A stretch of DNA of 64,000 nucleotides, taken from NCBI GenBank assembly GCA_020445765.1, contig JAGRFY010000016.1:21551-85550 (forward strand), in the 5' to 3' direction. Every line of letters begins with the position of its first letter. Positions within the stretch are counted from its first letter, which is position 1. Shown piece after piece: positions 43,725-52,749 of this stretch. The notes beneath the pieces were generated by a model that had not been told where the DNA came from, did not search any database, and saw nothing but the letters and a program-made list of their open reading frames with translations. The translations under genes and the position numbers were made by a program. This DNA is from Rhodocyclaceae bacterium. GTDB taxonomy: Bacteria > Pseudomonadota > Gammaproteobacteria > Burkholderiales > Rhodocyclaceae.

Positions 43725-44128
43725 GACCGCCGCTCCATCAGTCGCTGGAGCCGATCGGCGAAGCTGGCCGGGGCGGTCTCGGGCGAAGCCTGCGGCGCTT
43801 CGCTCGGAAAATCCGCTGCGTCGAAAGTATGAAGGCTCTCGACCTGCCCCTGGGCCACGCCGAGAACCAGCACCTTGTCGCCGACCTCGACCAGAACGAC
43901 GCGCTCGCGCGGTCCGACGGCGGCGGCGCCCACCACCCGGAGGCTCGACGCGGCCGGCCCCCTGGGCAACGACAGGCGCTTGATCAGCAGCAGGGCACCG
44001 AACAGCAGGGCGAGTACCAGGCCGAGGCCCAGGATCATCTGGGCGACCGAGCCGGCGAGCGACAGCCCTTCGGCGGCAGCGGCCGGTGCGGGAACGAGCA
44101 GCAGGAGCGCGAAACGGGCAACTCGCAC
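43721..44128 (-). CDS. fliO: Flagellar assembly protein FliO
   Basis: About 135 residues. An N-terminal hydrophobic region (ARFALLLLVPAPAAAA, then MILGLGLVLALLFGALLLIKRL) is followed by the cytoplasmic block LRVVGAAAVGPRERVVLVEVGDKVLVLGV typical of FliO. It stabilises FliP during gate assembly. GTG 44128 is proposed as start because the upstream extension is out of character; confidence in the start is low. No fliN lies just upstream, as it would in most genomes. Confidence 0.85.
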   Translation of the reverse strand: MRVARFALLLLVPAPAAAAEGLSLAGSVAQMILGLGLVLALLFGALLLIKRLSLPRGPAASSLRVVGAAAVGPRERVVLVEVGDKVLVLGVAQGQVESLHTFDAADFPSEAPQASPETAPASFADRLQRLMERRS

Positions 44129-44186
44129 GGAGAGTTCCGGAGACAGTGGCGGACATCGCCAAGTTACCGTGGGCGACCGGCAATCC

Positions 44187-44206
44187 TTGCCGCAATTAGG
44201 CGGCAA
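44187..44206. promoter_or_regulatory. Perfect inverted repeat before fliO
   Basis: TTGCCGC (44187-44193) and GCGGCAA (44200-44206) flank a 6-base AT-rich spacer. The minus strand reads TTGCCGCCTAATTGCGGCAA. It lies about 60 bases before the fliO start, in the gap after the mscS-type gene, where a promoter for fliOPQR is required. A near-copy is found between fliF and fleS (55507-55524). Confidence 0.5.
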
Positions 44207-44256
44207 AGACGCGCTCATTTCGGGCTTTCACGGCCGGTTCGGGGCCGCGGGTGGGT

Positions 44257-45129
44257 TCAGGCCGGCTGGCGCACCGCTGTGGTCCGACTGGGCTCCTTGT
44301 TCGCCAGTGCGCTCAGCCGTTCGAGCAGCGCACAGGTGATGTCGCGCTGCAGATCCTCGGCGCGGACGTGCGGGCAGAACAGGGTCACCCGGAAGGCGAG
44401 CTTTGCGCTGTCGGTGGTATGCAGGCTGACGACTGGTTCCGGGCCCGGCAGGTCGACGCCGAGTTTGCGGTCGATGCTTGCGCTCAGCCGCCGCGCTTCG
44501 CCCTCGAAGCTTGCGAATCGTGCCTGACAGTAGCGATCGAGCCAGTCCAGCACGGGCGCGGCTTCGGCGACGGGGTCGACGACGATGTCGAACGAATGCA
44601 GCACGAAGTGCCGCAGCACGCGTTCGTTTCGTACCGGCCGCGTCAGGAAGATGCTGTTGGGCAGCACGATGCGATGGCCGGTGTAGTTCAGCGCGCCATT
44701 GCTGGCACCGAGTTCGAGCATGCTGGTGCTCAGCAGGTTGAAGTCGGTGACTTCGCCGCGGATGCCGTCGACCCGGATCCAGTCGCCGACCGAAAAGCTG
44801 TTGGCGCCGGTGCGCAGCGCAAAGCCGCTGATGCACATCAGCAGTTCCTTGGTGGCGACGACCAGCGCCACCGTCACCGCAGTCAGCGACAACAACAGGT
44901 TCTGGAGCAGGCCCAGCCAGATCAGCAGCACACCGAGCGCCAGCACGGTGTTGAACCCGGTGCGGACGTAAAAGATCTGGCGGCGCTTCTGCGGCGTCAG
45001 CACGGTCTCGCCAGGTGTCAGGCGATGGACTGCGATGCGTCTGGCGATGGTGACCGCGACGATCACGATCATCGTCAGAGCAAGACGCATCAGCATTTGC
45101 GGGTCGATCGCAAAGTCCGCGACATTCAT
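44257..45129 (-). CDS. MscS-family small-conductance mechanosensitive channel
   Basis: A 290-residue membrane protein. About three to four helices precede the MscS beta domain, which contains SGFALRTGANSFSVGDWIRVDGIRGEVTDF and the later HRIVLPNSIFLTRPVRN. It should release solutes on hypo-osmotic shock. ATG 45129 has GAGAGTGAG upstream; ATG 45171 is an alternative. It lies between fliN and fliO, where flagellar operons normally have no such gene. Confidence 0.85.
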   Translation of the reverse strand: MNVADFAIDPQMLMRLALTMIVIVAVTIARRIAVHRLTPGETVLTPQKRRQIFYVRTGFNTVLALGVLLIWLGLLQNLLLSLTAVTVALVVATKELLMCISGFALRTGANSFSVGDWIRVDGIRGEVTDFNLLSTSMLELGASNGALNYTGHRIVLPNSIFLTRPVRNERVLRHFVLHSFDIVVDPVAEAAPVLDWLDRYCQARFASFEGEARRLSASIDRKLGVDLPGPEPVVSLHTTDSAKLAFRVTLFCPHVRAEDLQRDITCALLERLSALANKEPSRTTAVRQPA

Positions 45130-45222
45130 GGCAGGCTCACTCTCGAAGTGCGACTCGCAGGATAGCGCCATCCGCCGACGACGGCGATCGCGGAGGTCGA
45201 TTGCGGCGCCGTCCGATTGCGC

Positions 45223-45249
45223 TAAAGGTCAATCGCCACCGGCCGTCAA
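45223..45249 (+). promoter_or_regulatory. Sigma-28-like promoter before the unknown gene at 45256
   Basis: TAAAGGTC (45223-45230) and GCCGTCAA (45242-45249) are 11 bases apart, exactly the FliA spacing (TAAAGTTT-N11-GCCGATAA). Six of eight -10 bases match. The start of transcription would fall at or near ATG 45256, implying a leaderless or very short leader. Confidence 0.4.
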
Positions 45250-45255
45250 AATGGC

Positions 45256-45600
45256 ATGAGGAAACGCAAGAAACTGCTTCCGCTCGGGATCAAGGATCAG
45301 GTCAAGACCGAACTGCCGGCACTGGTTGCGCTGGAAGCGGTCGGTCAGCCCTGGTTCTGCGACGACCATCTCACCGACATGATGTCGCTCGCGATGGTCT
45401 GCATGGTGTTGGCAGACAAGGACTCCGAAATTCACCAGGACGCATCCAGGCTGTTCCTGGAACTCGGCAAGCCGACACTCGATGGCGAGCGACTGCGACC
45501 GCTGGTCGGCCGCACCAGCGTGTGGTTGCAGCGACAGCCCAATGGCAAGGTCGAGCGCGCCATCGACCAGTTGCTCGGCACCCACTGCAAGGCTGGTTAG
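45256..45600 (+). CDS. Conserved-looking small cytoplasmic protein of unknown function
   Basis: A 114-residue protein with a basic start (MRKRKKLLPLGIKDQ) and then a mainly helical body containing ALVALEAVGQPWFCDDHLTDMMSLAMVC. It has no signal or membrane segment. I do not recognise the family. It is on the plus strand inside an otherwise minus-strand fli region, divergent from the mscS-type gene. It has a sigma-28-like promoter immediately upstream and no obvious ribosome site. Confidence 0.6.
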   Translation: MRKRKKLLPLGIKDQVKTELPALVALEAVGQPWFCDDHLTDMMSLAMVCMVLADKDSEIHQDASRLFLELGKPTLDGERLRPLVGRTSVWLQRQPNGKVERAIDQLLGTHCKAG

Positions 45601-45695
45601 CCCATCCGCATCGCTATACCTGTCGGCCTCCGCGGCTTTCCGGTGGCTTTCGCCCGACGCGCGTCGATCGCGTTGGCTCGGGGTGCCGACGCGCG

Positions 45696-46424
45696 CTACA
45701 GATCCCGGAGATCGGCAGTCGCCTGTGCGCCGAACGATGGCGACAGCAGGTAGTCCACCAGCCTGCGCGCGGTATCGGAGGGCGCCTGCAGTTGACCGTC
45801 GCGGTGCAGGGCGCGAAACCGATCGATTGCGGGAAAGTCATCCGCCGTCGAAGAACGGACCAGGGTCTGCATGTCGGTGTCGATGACGCCCGGAGCGACG
45901 CTGGCTGCGCGTAGCCCAGGTACCTGGTCGCGTTGCACTGCGCGGGCATGGTGGTCGAGGGCTGCCTTGGACGCGCAATAGACGCTCCAACCGGCGTAGG
46001 CGGACCTTGCTGCACCGCTCGAGATATGGAGCAGGCGTCGGTCCGAGGCCGCGTCGGTGGCCGCGACGAAGGCGTCGCTCAAGATCAGTGCGGCGGTCAC
46101 ATTGACGGCGATCGCATGGCCGATCTCGCTGCCGCGCTGGCGACCGATCGCTGCGACCGGTCCGAGGTCGCCGGCGTTGTTCACCAGAAACGCAGGGGCG
46201 CTCCCGCCGAGAAAGGCGTGCCAGTCCTCTGTCGTCGTCAGCGCCAGCAATTGCGAGGCATCGGCGAGGTCGATCGGTATTTGCCTGAGCCGTTCACCAT
46301 GGCGGGCGGCAAGTGTCACGTTGCCCTTCCGCGAAAGCGCGAGCACGGTCGCACCTTGCTCCAGCAAGGCCGCGCAGATCGCGGCGCCGAGTCCACGGGA
46401 ATGTCCTGTGATGATTGCGCGCAT
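45696..46424 (-). CDS. Short-chain dehydrogenase/reductase
   Basis: A 242-residue NAD(P)-dependent oxidoreductase. The nucleotide site is TGHSRGLG near the N-terminus. LVNNAGDLG is the NNAG motif. The catalytic Ser lies in LLHISSG, and Tyr/Lys in YCASK. AGGAG lies 8 bases before the ATG. The substrate is unknown. It follows fliN after 107 bases on the same strand, and it is not a normal flagellar gene. Confidence 0.88.
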   Translation of the reverse strand: MRAIITGHSRGLGAAICAALLEQGATVLALSRKGNVTLAARHGERLRQIPIDLADASQLLALTTTEDWHAFLGGSAPAFLVNNAGDLGPVAAIGRQRGSEIGHAIAVNVTAALILSDAFVAATDAASDRRLLHISSGAARSAYAGWSVYCASKAALDHHARAVQRDQVPGLRAASVAPGVIDTDMQTLVRSSTADDFPAIDRFRALHRDGQLQAPSDTARRLVDYLLSPSFGAQATADLRDL

Positions 46425-46531
46425 CGGAAATCTCCTGGCCTGGGATCGATGGGCGCAGTTTGAACCGTCCAGTCGCGACTGACCAGGATGGCCGGGGCGA
46501 CGGGTCGCGAGGTGCCGAAACGCGGCGCCCT

Positions 46532-47023
46532 TCAGTTTCGCAGTTTTCGCATTCGCTCGGCCGGCGTGATGATGTCGGTCAGCCGGATTCCGAACTTGTC
46601 ATTGACGACGACGACCTCACCCTGGGCGATCAGCGTGCCATTGACCAGTACGTCCATCGGCTCCCCGGCAAGGCCGTCGAGCTCGACCACGGATCCGTGG
46701 GCGAGTTGCAGCAGGTTGCGGATCGACAGTTTCGTTCGGCCCAGTTCCACCGTCAGCTGGACCGGGATGTCCATGATCATGTCGAAATCGTTGAGCGAAC
46801 CGGATCCCTTGGCGGACGCCCCGAAATCCGGAAACAGCTGACTCGCCGGCTTGGCCTGGAACGGAGATTCGTCTTCGCCATCGTCGCTGCCGCCTTCGGC
46901 TGCTTCGCGCAGCGCGGCCTCGACATCGGCATCGTTCATGCCGTCATCGCCGTCCTCGGCTTCGGCCTGCTCCTGCATGGCCGCGGCCCAGTCGTCGTCG
47001 GTGATCTGTTCTTCGTCAGACAT
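46532..47023 (-). CDS. fliN: Flagellar motor switch protein FliN
   Basis: A 163-residue protein. An acidic N-terminal extension (about 1-75, EDGDDGMNDADVEAALRE) precedes a SpoA domain (about 85-160): LNDFDMIMDIPVQLTVELGRTKLSIRNLLQL, then DGLAGEPMDVLVNGTLIAQGEVVVVNDKFGIRL. It forms the C-ring with FliM and FliG. Its start overlaps the fliM stop by eight bases. Confidence 0.96.
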   Translation of the reverse strand: MSDEEQITDDDWAAAMQEQAEAEDGDDGMNDADVEAALREAAEGGSDDGEDESPFQAKPASQLFPDFGASAKGSGSLNDFDMIMDIPVQLTVELGRTKLSIRNLLQLAHGSVVELDGLAGEPMDVLVNGTLIAQGEVVVVNDKFGIRLTDIITPAERMRKLRN

Positions 47024-48023
47024 CGTCTTCTCCTCGCGGCGCCGGTTCGGATTCCGCCTGCATCAGGAAATTCTCGACCTTCAAGGCGTAGCGGCCGTTG
47101 AGTACGCCGTAGCGCCCCTGCAGCACGCCGACGTCATCCACATCAGCCTGGATCAGTTCCGGCACATTCAGCGGGATGATGTCGCCGGGCTTCATGTTCA
47201 CGATGTCGGCCAGCGTCACGGTCGCGGTGCCGAGCTTGGCGACCAGGCTGACCTGGGCCGACTGCAACTGGCGTCCCATCGTCTGCACCCAACGGTTGTC
47301 CTGCGTGATGTGGTCGCTCTGCATCGTCGAATACAGCAGATCGCGGATCGGTTCGACCATCGAGTAGGGCAGGCAGACGTGCATCTCCGCCTGGGAACCG
47401 CCGAACTCCAGCGAGAAGGCGTTCGACACCACGATCTCGCTCGGCGTCGCGATGTTCGCAAATTGAGAGTTCATCTCCGATCGTACGTACTCGAAGCTCA
47501 GTTGGTAGACCGGTGCCCAGGCGCGCTGGTATTCGGTGAACACGACGCCGAGCAGACCCTGGATGATCCTCTGCTCGGTCGGCGTGAAGTCTCGACCTTC
47601 AACCCGGGTGTGGAAGCGACCGTCGCCACCGAACATGTTATCGACGACCAGAAACACCAGATTCGGATCGAACACGACCAGACCGGTGCCCCGCAGGGGC
47701 TTCGCGGTGACCAGGTTAAGGTTGGTCGGTACCACCAGATTGCGGACGAACTCGCTGTACTTCTGGACCTTGATCGGCCCAACCGACACTTCGGCATTGC
47801 GGTGCATGTAGTTGAACAGACCAATCCGCAGGTAGCGCGCAAATCGCTCGTTGATGAGTTCCATCGTGGGCATCCGCCCACGTACGATGCGCTCCTGCGT
47901 TGCCAGGTCGTACGGACGTACGCCGTCGCCGCTCTGTTCTTCCTGTTCCGATTCATCGGACTCCCCGGTGACGCCGCGCAGCAGGGCGTCGACTTCGTCC
48001 TGGGAAAGAAAGTCCGATGACAT
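47016..48023 (-). CDS. fliM: Flagellar motor switch protein FliM
   Basis: A 335-residue protein. The N-terminal LSQDEVDALL is the CheY-P binding peptide. The middle domain contains MPTMELINERFARYLRIGLFNYM and VFDPNLVFLVVDNMFGGDGRF, and the C-terminus a SpoA domain. ATG 48023 lies just before that peptide. A frame upstream to 48086 is unlikely to be translated. Confidence 0.97.
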   Translation of the reverse strand: MSSDFLSQDEVDALLRGVTGESDESEQEEQSGDGVRPYDLATQERIVRGRMPTMELINERFARYLRIGLFNYMHRNAEVSVGPIKVQKYSEFVRNLVVPTNLNLVTAKPLRGTGLVVFDPNLVFLVVDNMFGGDGRFHTRVEGRDFTPTEQRIIQGLLGVVFTEYQRAWAPVYQLSFEYVRSEMNSQFANIATPSEIVVSNAFSLEFGGSQAEMHVCLPYSMVEPIRDLLYSTMQSDHITQDNRWVQTMGRQLQSAQVSLVAKLGTATVTLADIVNMKPGDIIPLNVPELIQADVDDVGVLQGRYGVLNGRYALKVENFLMQAESEPAPRGEDDV

Positions 48024-48037
48024 GGATGGCTCCCCAC

Positions 48038-48601
48038 CTACTGCACGATGAACGAGTCGAACAGCACAGCCAGGATCGGACCCCATGGCTCGGCATTGGT
48101 CGATCGCCGCGACTGTTTCGGTGGTTCGAAGCCGAGCACGTAGTTGGTCTCGATCATGATTTCATCGGCCAGGATCTCCCGTCCCTCGATGTTGGCGATC
48201 TCGGACGGCAGCTTGCTCGACAGCAGCAGGTTGATGCGATGTCGGATTTCGGGCATGAACACCTTGAGATCTTCGGCGATCGCCGGCTCGGTGACCTTCA
48301 GCTGGATGACGGCCTGAAGGTAATGATCGCCTTCTCCAGGCTGCAGATTCACCGTGAAGGCGTCGAGCGGGATGAAGGTCGGCGGTTTGCTGCGGTCGAC
48401 GGTGATCTTCGGTGGTTCGTCGGCATGCTCCTCCTCGTGCTTGTCGTCGCTCTTCTTGCTTAACAGCAGGAAAGCGGTGGCGCCCACTGCGACCAGCAGC
48501 AGCAGGACCAGCACGATCAGGACGATGACGAGTTTCTTGCCGCGCTTCGGTGCGGGGGCGTCGCCTTCCTCGGTTTCAGGTTTGGCGGGCGCTTTGGCCA
48601 T
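48038..48601 (-). CDS. fliL: Flagellar basal body-associated protein FliL
   Basis: A 187-residue protein. A basic N-terminus (PKRGKKLVIVLIVLVLLLLVAVGATAFLLL) forms the single helix. The periplasmic domain has FIPLDAFTVNLQPGEGDHYLQAVIQLKV and RHRINLLLSSKLPSEIANIEGREIL. It supports stator function. AGGAG precedes the ATG. Confidence 0.96.
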   Translation of the reverse strand: MAKAPAKPETEEGDAPAPKRGKKLVIVLIVLVLLLLVAVGATAFLLLSKKSDDKHEEEHADEPPKITVDRSKPPTFIPLDAFTVNLQPGEGDHYLQAVIQLKVTEPAIAEDLKVFMPEIRHRINLLLSSKLPSEIANIEGREILADEIMIETNYVLGFEPPKQSRRSTNAEPWGPILAVLFDSFIVQ

Positions 48602-48656
48602 TACTTGCTCCTTTCGTTGCTGCCTCGATTCTCACCCATTGCCCGACGGACCAAGC

Positions 48657-48690
48657 CCGGAAAAGACGGTGCCAACGCCCGCTTTTCCGG
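48657..48690. repeat. Inverted repeat between fliK and fliL
   Basis: CCGGAAAAG (48657-48665) and CTTTTCCGG (48682-48690) form a 9-base stem with a 16-base loop. Within the loop the minus strand contains TTGGCACC, which resembles a -24 element, but no GC lies 10 bases on. It may be a weak terminator or processing hairpin between the two parts of the operon. Confidence 0.35.
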
Positions 48691-48695
48691 CAGGC

Positions 48696-50030
48696 TCAGG
48701 CAAAGGTGTCGATCAGGCCGATAGCTGTTCCTGTCCAGGGCCGAACGCCTGCTGTCGCGGCGTCGGCCGAAATCGATGTCTGCTCGCCGAACGGGTGCCG
48801 GCCCGATTGGCGACCGTCGCCGGCCTGTTGCTCCGAGCGCGTGCCGACGCTGCTCTGACCGAGCTGGATGCCGGCATCCGCGAGCATCTCGCGCAACCGC
48901 GGCATCGCCTGCTCGAGGGCATCGCGAGCGCTCTGGCTGTTGGCGACGAACTGGGCGGTCGCCTGTTCCGCGGAGATGGTCAGCGAGACCTCGACGCGTC
49001 CGAGGTTGGGTGGCGTCAGGATCAGTTCGGCCTTGCTCTCGCCACGGCCGGCGAAAAGCAACACTCGCTGGCCGACGTCGTCGGCAAAGCCCGGATGTCC
49101 CGCGGGCGTCGATACGAATGCGGTCGGCGTCGGCGCGGAAAGCGTCGATGCCTGCCGGATCGACGCCTGGATCGGTTGGTTGGACATTGCAGGCTGCTGC
49201 AGGTCCGGGCCGTGCTCGCCGGATCGCGCACGGATATCCGGGCCCGATGTCGCGTTGATCTCCGAGGGACGGACGGGCGTCACGTCGGAACGCGTTTCGC
49301 GGCTCGATCTCGAAAGAATGACTTCCGGACGTTCGGCCGGCTGAGTTGCCTCGGGCGCCGACGGCTCGACCATCGCGGCGGTCGCGGCAGTCGCCTGCGC
49401 GTGGCCGGCGGCGAGTTTCGGTGCTGGCTGTGTGCGCTCGCCTGCAGCTTGCCGGCCGCCGTCGTCTGCCGAGGCTTCGGCGTCGGTGCCGGCGCCGGCG
49501 AGTGACGGTTCATCCGACTGCGCACTTGCCTTCGGCGCGCCGCTGGCGGACTCATCGGCGGTTTGAGTCGACAACGGCTTCGCGGCAATGGCTGCCGGCA
49601 GGTCGTTGCCGGTGGCGGCATCCGCTGCCGGCGGGACGATTGTCATTGCAGCCGCAAGAATCGGCACGGCGTTGCTCGCGTCGGTCTCATCGGACTCGGC
49701 CTGTGCGTCGGCCGGGTGCGTCGCCTTCGCGGATGCCGCTGGCTCGGACTCTGCCGGACGATTCTCCTGGCCGGACTCGCTGCGCCGATGGCCATCGGCC
49801 CGGGGCGCGCCGGAATCGGCAGGCCTCTGGCAGCCATCCGGGGCGCGTTCCGCACTGGTGGCCCGTCGCTCGCTGACCCGGCGATCATCGATCTGGGCCT
49901 GCAGGGTTCGGGAAAAGCTGCCGGGGCCGGAAGCGGCCTCGGTCGTCGAAGTGGCCGGCTGGCCCTTCGGGCGGGATTCGGTCGAACGTCTTGCGGCGCT
50001 CGGTTCGTTGGCAAGGAAAATCTCGGGCAT
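48696..50030 (-). CDS. fliK: Flagellar hook-length control protein FliK
   Basis: A 444-residue protein. The first ~300 residues are low-complexity, rich in Ala, Ser, Glu, Thr and Pro. The C-terminal FliK domain is ESKAELILTPPNLGRVEVSLTISAEQATAQFVANSQSARDALE, followed by MPRLREMLADAGIQLGQSSV. It measures hook length and switches export specificity through FlhB. The frame is open to 50540, but ATG 50030 after the fliJ stop is the natural start. Confidence 0.92.
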   Translation of the reverse strand: MPEIFLANEPSAARRSTESRPKGQPATSTTEAASGPGSFSRTLQAQIDDRRVSERRATSAERAPDGCQRPADSGAPRADGHRRSESGQENRPAESEPAASAKATHPADAQAESDETDASNAVPILAAAMTIVPPAADAATGNDLPAAIAAKPLSTQTADESASGAPKASAQSDEPSLAGAGTDAEASADDGGRQAAGERTQPAPKLAAGHAQATAATAAMVEPSAPEATQPAERPEVILSRSSRETRSDVTPVRPSEINATSGPDIRARSGEHGPDLQQPAMSNQPIQASIRQASTLSAPTPTAFVSTPAGHPGFADDVGQRVLLFAGRGESKAELILTPPNLGRVEVSLTISAEQATAQFVANSQSARDALEQAMPRLREMLADAGIQLGQSSVGTRSEQQAGDGRQSGRHPFGEQTSISADAATAGVRPWTGTAIGLIDTFA

Positions 50031-50089
50031 CGCCTGGGTCCTTTTGGTGGCACGCTCGAGAACCTGTCTGCAAGGCCTATGCCAGCACG

Positions 50090-50536
50090 CTAGCCTTCTT
50101 CCCGGTTGCGCCCCAGCTTGGCCGCGTGTTCGTCGGTCAGGGTCTGGTCGCGCTTGGCTTCCTTTCGCGCCTGCTGGCGATCGTGCCGCTGCGACAGCGC
50201 ATCGAAGGCCTTCATCCGGTTGCGTTCGGCAATCCATGCCTGCTGGCCGGCGGCTGTTCGGTCGCGGGCCTGGGCGACGATGCGTTGCTGCTGCTCGATG
50301 GCCTCGTCGAGACGGCCGATGAAGGCGCTGAAGTTTCGCCACGCGTCCGGTCCGATGCCTTCGCGGGCCGCATCCATGAAGCGCGCCTGATACTCGTCCC
50401 GGTACTGCCGGAGCAGGGTCAGCTTGCGATCGTCCTCCTGTTCGGCTCCGATCAGTTCGCCGAGCCGGCGGGCGGCATCGTCGGTTCGCTCGTGGGCCAG
50501 ATCCAGAAGCTTCTGCAGTGGAAAATTCTCGCTCAT
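50090..50536 (-). CDS. fliJ: Flagellar export protein FliJ
   Basis: A 148-residue, almost entirely helical coiled-coil protein: FPLQKLLDLAHERTDDAARRLGELI at the N-terminus, AGQQAWIAERNRMKAFDALSQRH near the end. It is the stalk of the FliH-FliI ATPase and binds FlhA. It has normal length and lies between fliI and fliK. Confidence 0.92.
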   Translation of the reverse strand: MSENFPLQKLLDLAHERTDDAARRLGELIGAEQEDDRKLTLLRQYRDEYQARFMDAAREGIGPDAWRNFSAFIGRLDEAIEQQQRIVAQARDRTAAGQQAWIAERNRMKAFDALSQRHDRQQARKEAKRDQTLTDEHAAKLGRNREEG

Positions 50537-50599
50537 CCACGAACTGCCTTATCGGACGGGCGACACGAATCTTTAGGGCGTGACGGTGTCATCGGGCGG

Positions 50600-52000
50600 T
50601 CATTGTTTGAACAGGGCGTCGAGCTTCAGGACCGAGTCGTCGTAGCCCTCGCGCTCGTCGATGCGCTGCTGCAGGAAGGCTTCGATCTTGGGGTAGAGCG
50701 CCACCGCGGTGTCGAGCACCGGATCGGCACCGGACTGGTAGGCGCCGACCGCGATAAGGTCGCGGGAACGCTGGTAGCGGGAAAAGAACTGCTTGAACTG
50801 GCGAACCACGTCGAAATGCTGTGCCTTGACCAGGTTGTGCATTGCCCGCGAGATCGACTGTTCGATGTCGAGTGCCGGGTAGTGACCCTGATCCGCAAGG
50901 GACCGTGACAGCACGAAGTGGCCGTCGAGAATGGCGCGCGCGGAGTCGGCGATGGGGTCCTGCTGGTCGTCGCCCTCGGTCAGCACGGTGTAGAACGCGG
51001 TAATCGAACCGCCGCCGTCGGGGCCGTTGCCGGCTCGCTCGACCAGTGCCGGCAGCCGCGCGAAGACACTGGGCGGATAGCCGCGGGTCACCGGTGGCTC
51101 GCCGATCGCCAGCGCGATTTCGCGCTGGGCCATCGCGTAACGGGTCAGCGAATCCATGATCAGCAGGACCTGATGGCCCTGGTCGCGGAAATATTCGGCG
51201 ATCGTGGTCGCGTATGCGGCGCCCTGCAGTCGCATCAGGGGGCTGGTGTCGGCAGGTGCGGCGACCACCACGGACCGGGCGAGTCCGTCTTCGCCGAGGT
51301 TCTCCTCGATGAATTCCTTGACCTCGCGACCACGCTCGCCGATCAGTCCGACCACGACGACGTCGGCCGCCGTGAATCGGGCCATCATGCCGATCAGCAC
51401 CGACTTGCCGACGCCGGAGCCGGCGAACAGACCGACTCGCTGACCCCGGCCGACCGTCAGCAGGGCGTTGATGGCCCGGATGCCGACGTCCATCGACTGC
51501 CGGATCGGTGCGCGCTGCAGCGGATTGGTCGGACGCGACTGCAACGACCGGACGGCCTTGGTCTTGATTGCCCCCTTGCCGTCGAGGGCGCGTCCGGCAC
51601 CGTCGATCACCCGGCCGAGCAGCTCGACGCCGACCGGCAGGTGCTTGGCCCGGTCGGATGCGCGACGCCGTGGCTCGATTCTCTCGCGCGCCTGCAACTG
51701 AGGCTGTACCGGCTCGACTGGCAGCACCAGCGCGCCCGGCGCCAGTCCGAAGACATCGTCGGTCGGCATCATGTACAGCTTCTCACCATGGAAACCGACC
51801 ACTTCGGCTTCGACCGCGCCGCTGCCGGGCACCATGATGCGGCAGCCAGAGCCCAGTGGCAGCTTGAGCCCCGCGGCTTCCATCACCAGCCCGTTGATCC
51901 GTGTCAGCCTGCCATAGAGCTGGAATGGCGAACTGGCGCTTGCCAGCTTGCGCGAATCCTGCAGGAAGTCCCGCCAGATTTCGGCATGGGGCTGGGTCAC
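50600..52000 (-). CDS. fliI: Flagellum-specific ATPase FliI
   Basis: A 466-residue F1-like ATPase. The Walker A is AGSGVGKS (about residues 192-199) and Walker B is [41 protein letters not shown] and [20 protein letters not shown] are also diagnostic. It energises substrate unloading at the export gate. ATG 52000 overlaps the fliH stop by four bases. Confidence 0.97.
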   Translation of the reverse strand: MTQPHAEIWRDFLQDSRKLASASSPFQLYGRLTRINGLVMEAAGLKLPLGSGCRIMVPGSGAVEAEVVGFHGEKLYMMPTDDVFGLAPGALVLPVEPVQPQLQARERIEPRRRASDRAKHLPVGVELLGRVIDGAGRALDGKGAIKTKAVRSLQSRPTNPLQRAPIRQSMDVGIRAINALLTVGRGQRVGLFAGSGVGKSVLIGMMARFTAADVVVVGLIGERGREVKEFIEENLGEDGLARSVVVAAPADTSPLMRLQGAAYATTIAEYFRDQGHQVLLIMDSLTRYAMAQREIALAIGEPPVTRGYPPSVFARLPALVERAGNGPDGGGSITAFYTVLTEGDDQQDPIADSARAILDGHFVLSRSLADQGHYPALDIEQSISRAMHNLVKAQHFDVVRQFKQFFSRYQRSRDLIAVGAYQSGADPVLDTAVALYPKIEAFLQQRIDEREGYDDSVLKLDALFKQ

Positions 52001-52716
52001 GGTGCGACCCCGGCGTCGTCACGACCGAGATTCGACAGGATCCGCTTCCAGCGGGTCTCCACAGTGGCATCGAGTTCGCTGCCGCTGGCTTCGATCAGAC
52101 AGCCGCCGCGACTGATCGCGTCGTCCTCGATGAGGCGGTGGCCCATGTGCGCCACCTGCTCGCCGAGATATTCGCGAATCAGGGCGGTGTCGTCGGGATG
52201 GAGGTGAATCATTGCGTTGTTCTGGGGAAACTGCTGGAGCGCCTCGCGCACGGTGTCGAGCACGCTCTCGGGGGTCGATCGCAGTTCACGCCGGATCAGG
52301 TGTCGCGCGATCTCGATCGCGACGTCGAGCAGGTCCTGGGCGATCTCGGTATCCAGGTTCTTGATCGCCTGGTCGAGGCCCTCGACCAGCCCGTGCAGCT
52401 GCATTGCCTCGACTCGACCGCGCGCGGTGCCTTCCTCGTAGCCTGCGTCGAAGCCCGACTTGCGCGACGACTCGTAGATCTCCTCGATTTCTTCGGCCGT
52501 CGGCAGCTTGAATTCCGGTTCCGGGACGACGTCGGGCTCGGGCAAATCGACTGGGTCGGTCGGCTGCTCGGCGACGGCTGTCTGGTCGCCGGCGCCGAAA
52601 TCCGGCTGGCTTGATGCGACCTCGGCGGCGGCAACCGCTTCTTGGTCGGTGCCGAAGTCCGGCGGCTGCCACGGGCGATAGGCGCCGGACGCCTGATGTC
52701 GGCTGATCGTGCTCAC
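51997..52716 (-). CDS. fliH: Flagellar assembly protein FliH
   Basis: About 239 residues. A disordered acidic N-terminal third (about 10-90) precedes a FliH region with [29 protein letters not shown] (about 83-111) and a C-terminal HAMP-like regulatory fold with [24 protein letters not shown]. It is the stator-like regulator of FliI. GTG 52716 is preferred because GAGGAGG lies 5 bases upstream. GTG 52734 would add six residues. Confidence 0.93.
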   Translation of the reverse strand: MSTISRHQASGAYRPWQPPDFGTDQEAVAAAEVASSQPDFGAGDQTAVAEQPTDPVDLPEPDVVPEPEFKLPTAEEIEEIYESSRKSGFDAGYEEGTARGRVEAMQLHGLVEGLDQAIKNLDTEIAQDLLDVAIEIARHLIRRELRSTPESVLDTVREALQQFPQNNAMIHLHPDDTALIREYLGEQVAHMGHRLIEDDAISRGGCLIEASGSELDATVETRWKRILSNLGRDDAGVAP

Positions 52717-52749
52717 CTTGGCCTCCTCGGGCACAGAGCGTGCCCGCGA

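Noticed and set aside
43725-44195. A long N-terminal extension of FliP
   Set aside because: It covers fliO out of frame and is Arg-rich. FliP has its signal peptide at 43724.
48602-48695. TTGGCACC as a sigma-54 promoter for fliL
   Set aside because: The -24 half is good, but TC, not GC, lies at the -12 position and there is no TTGC.
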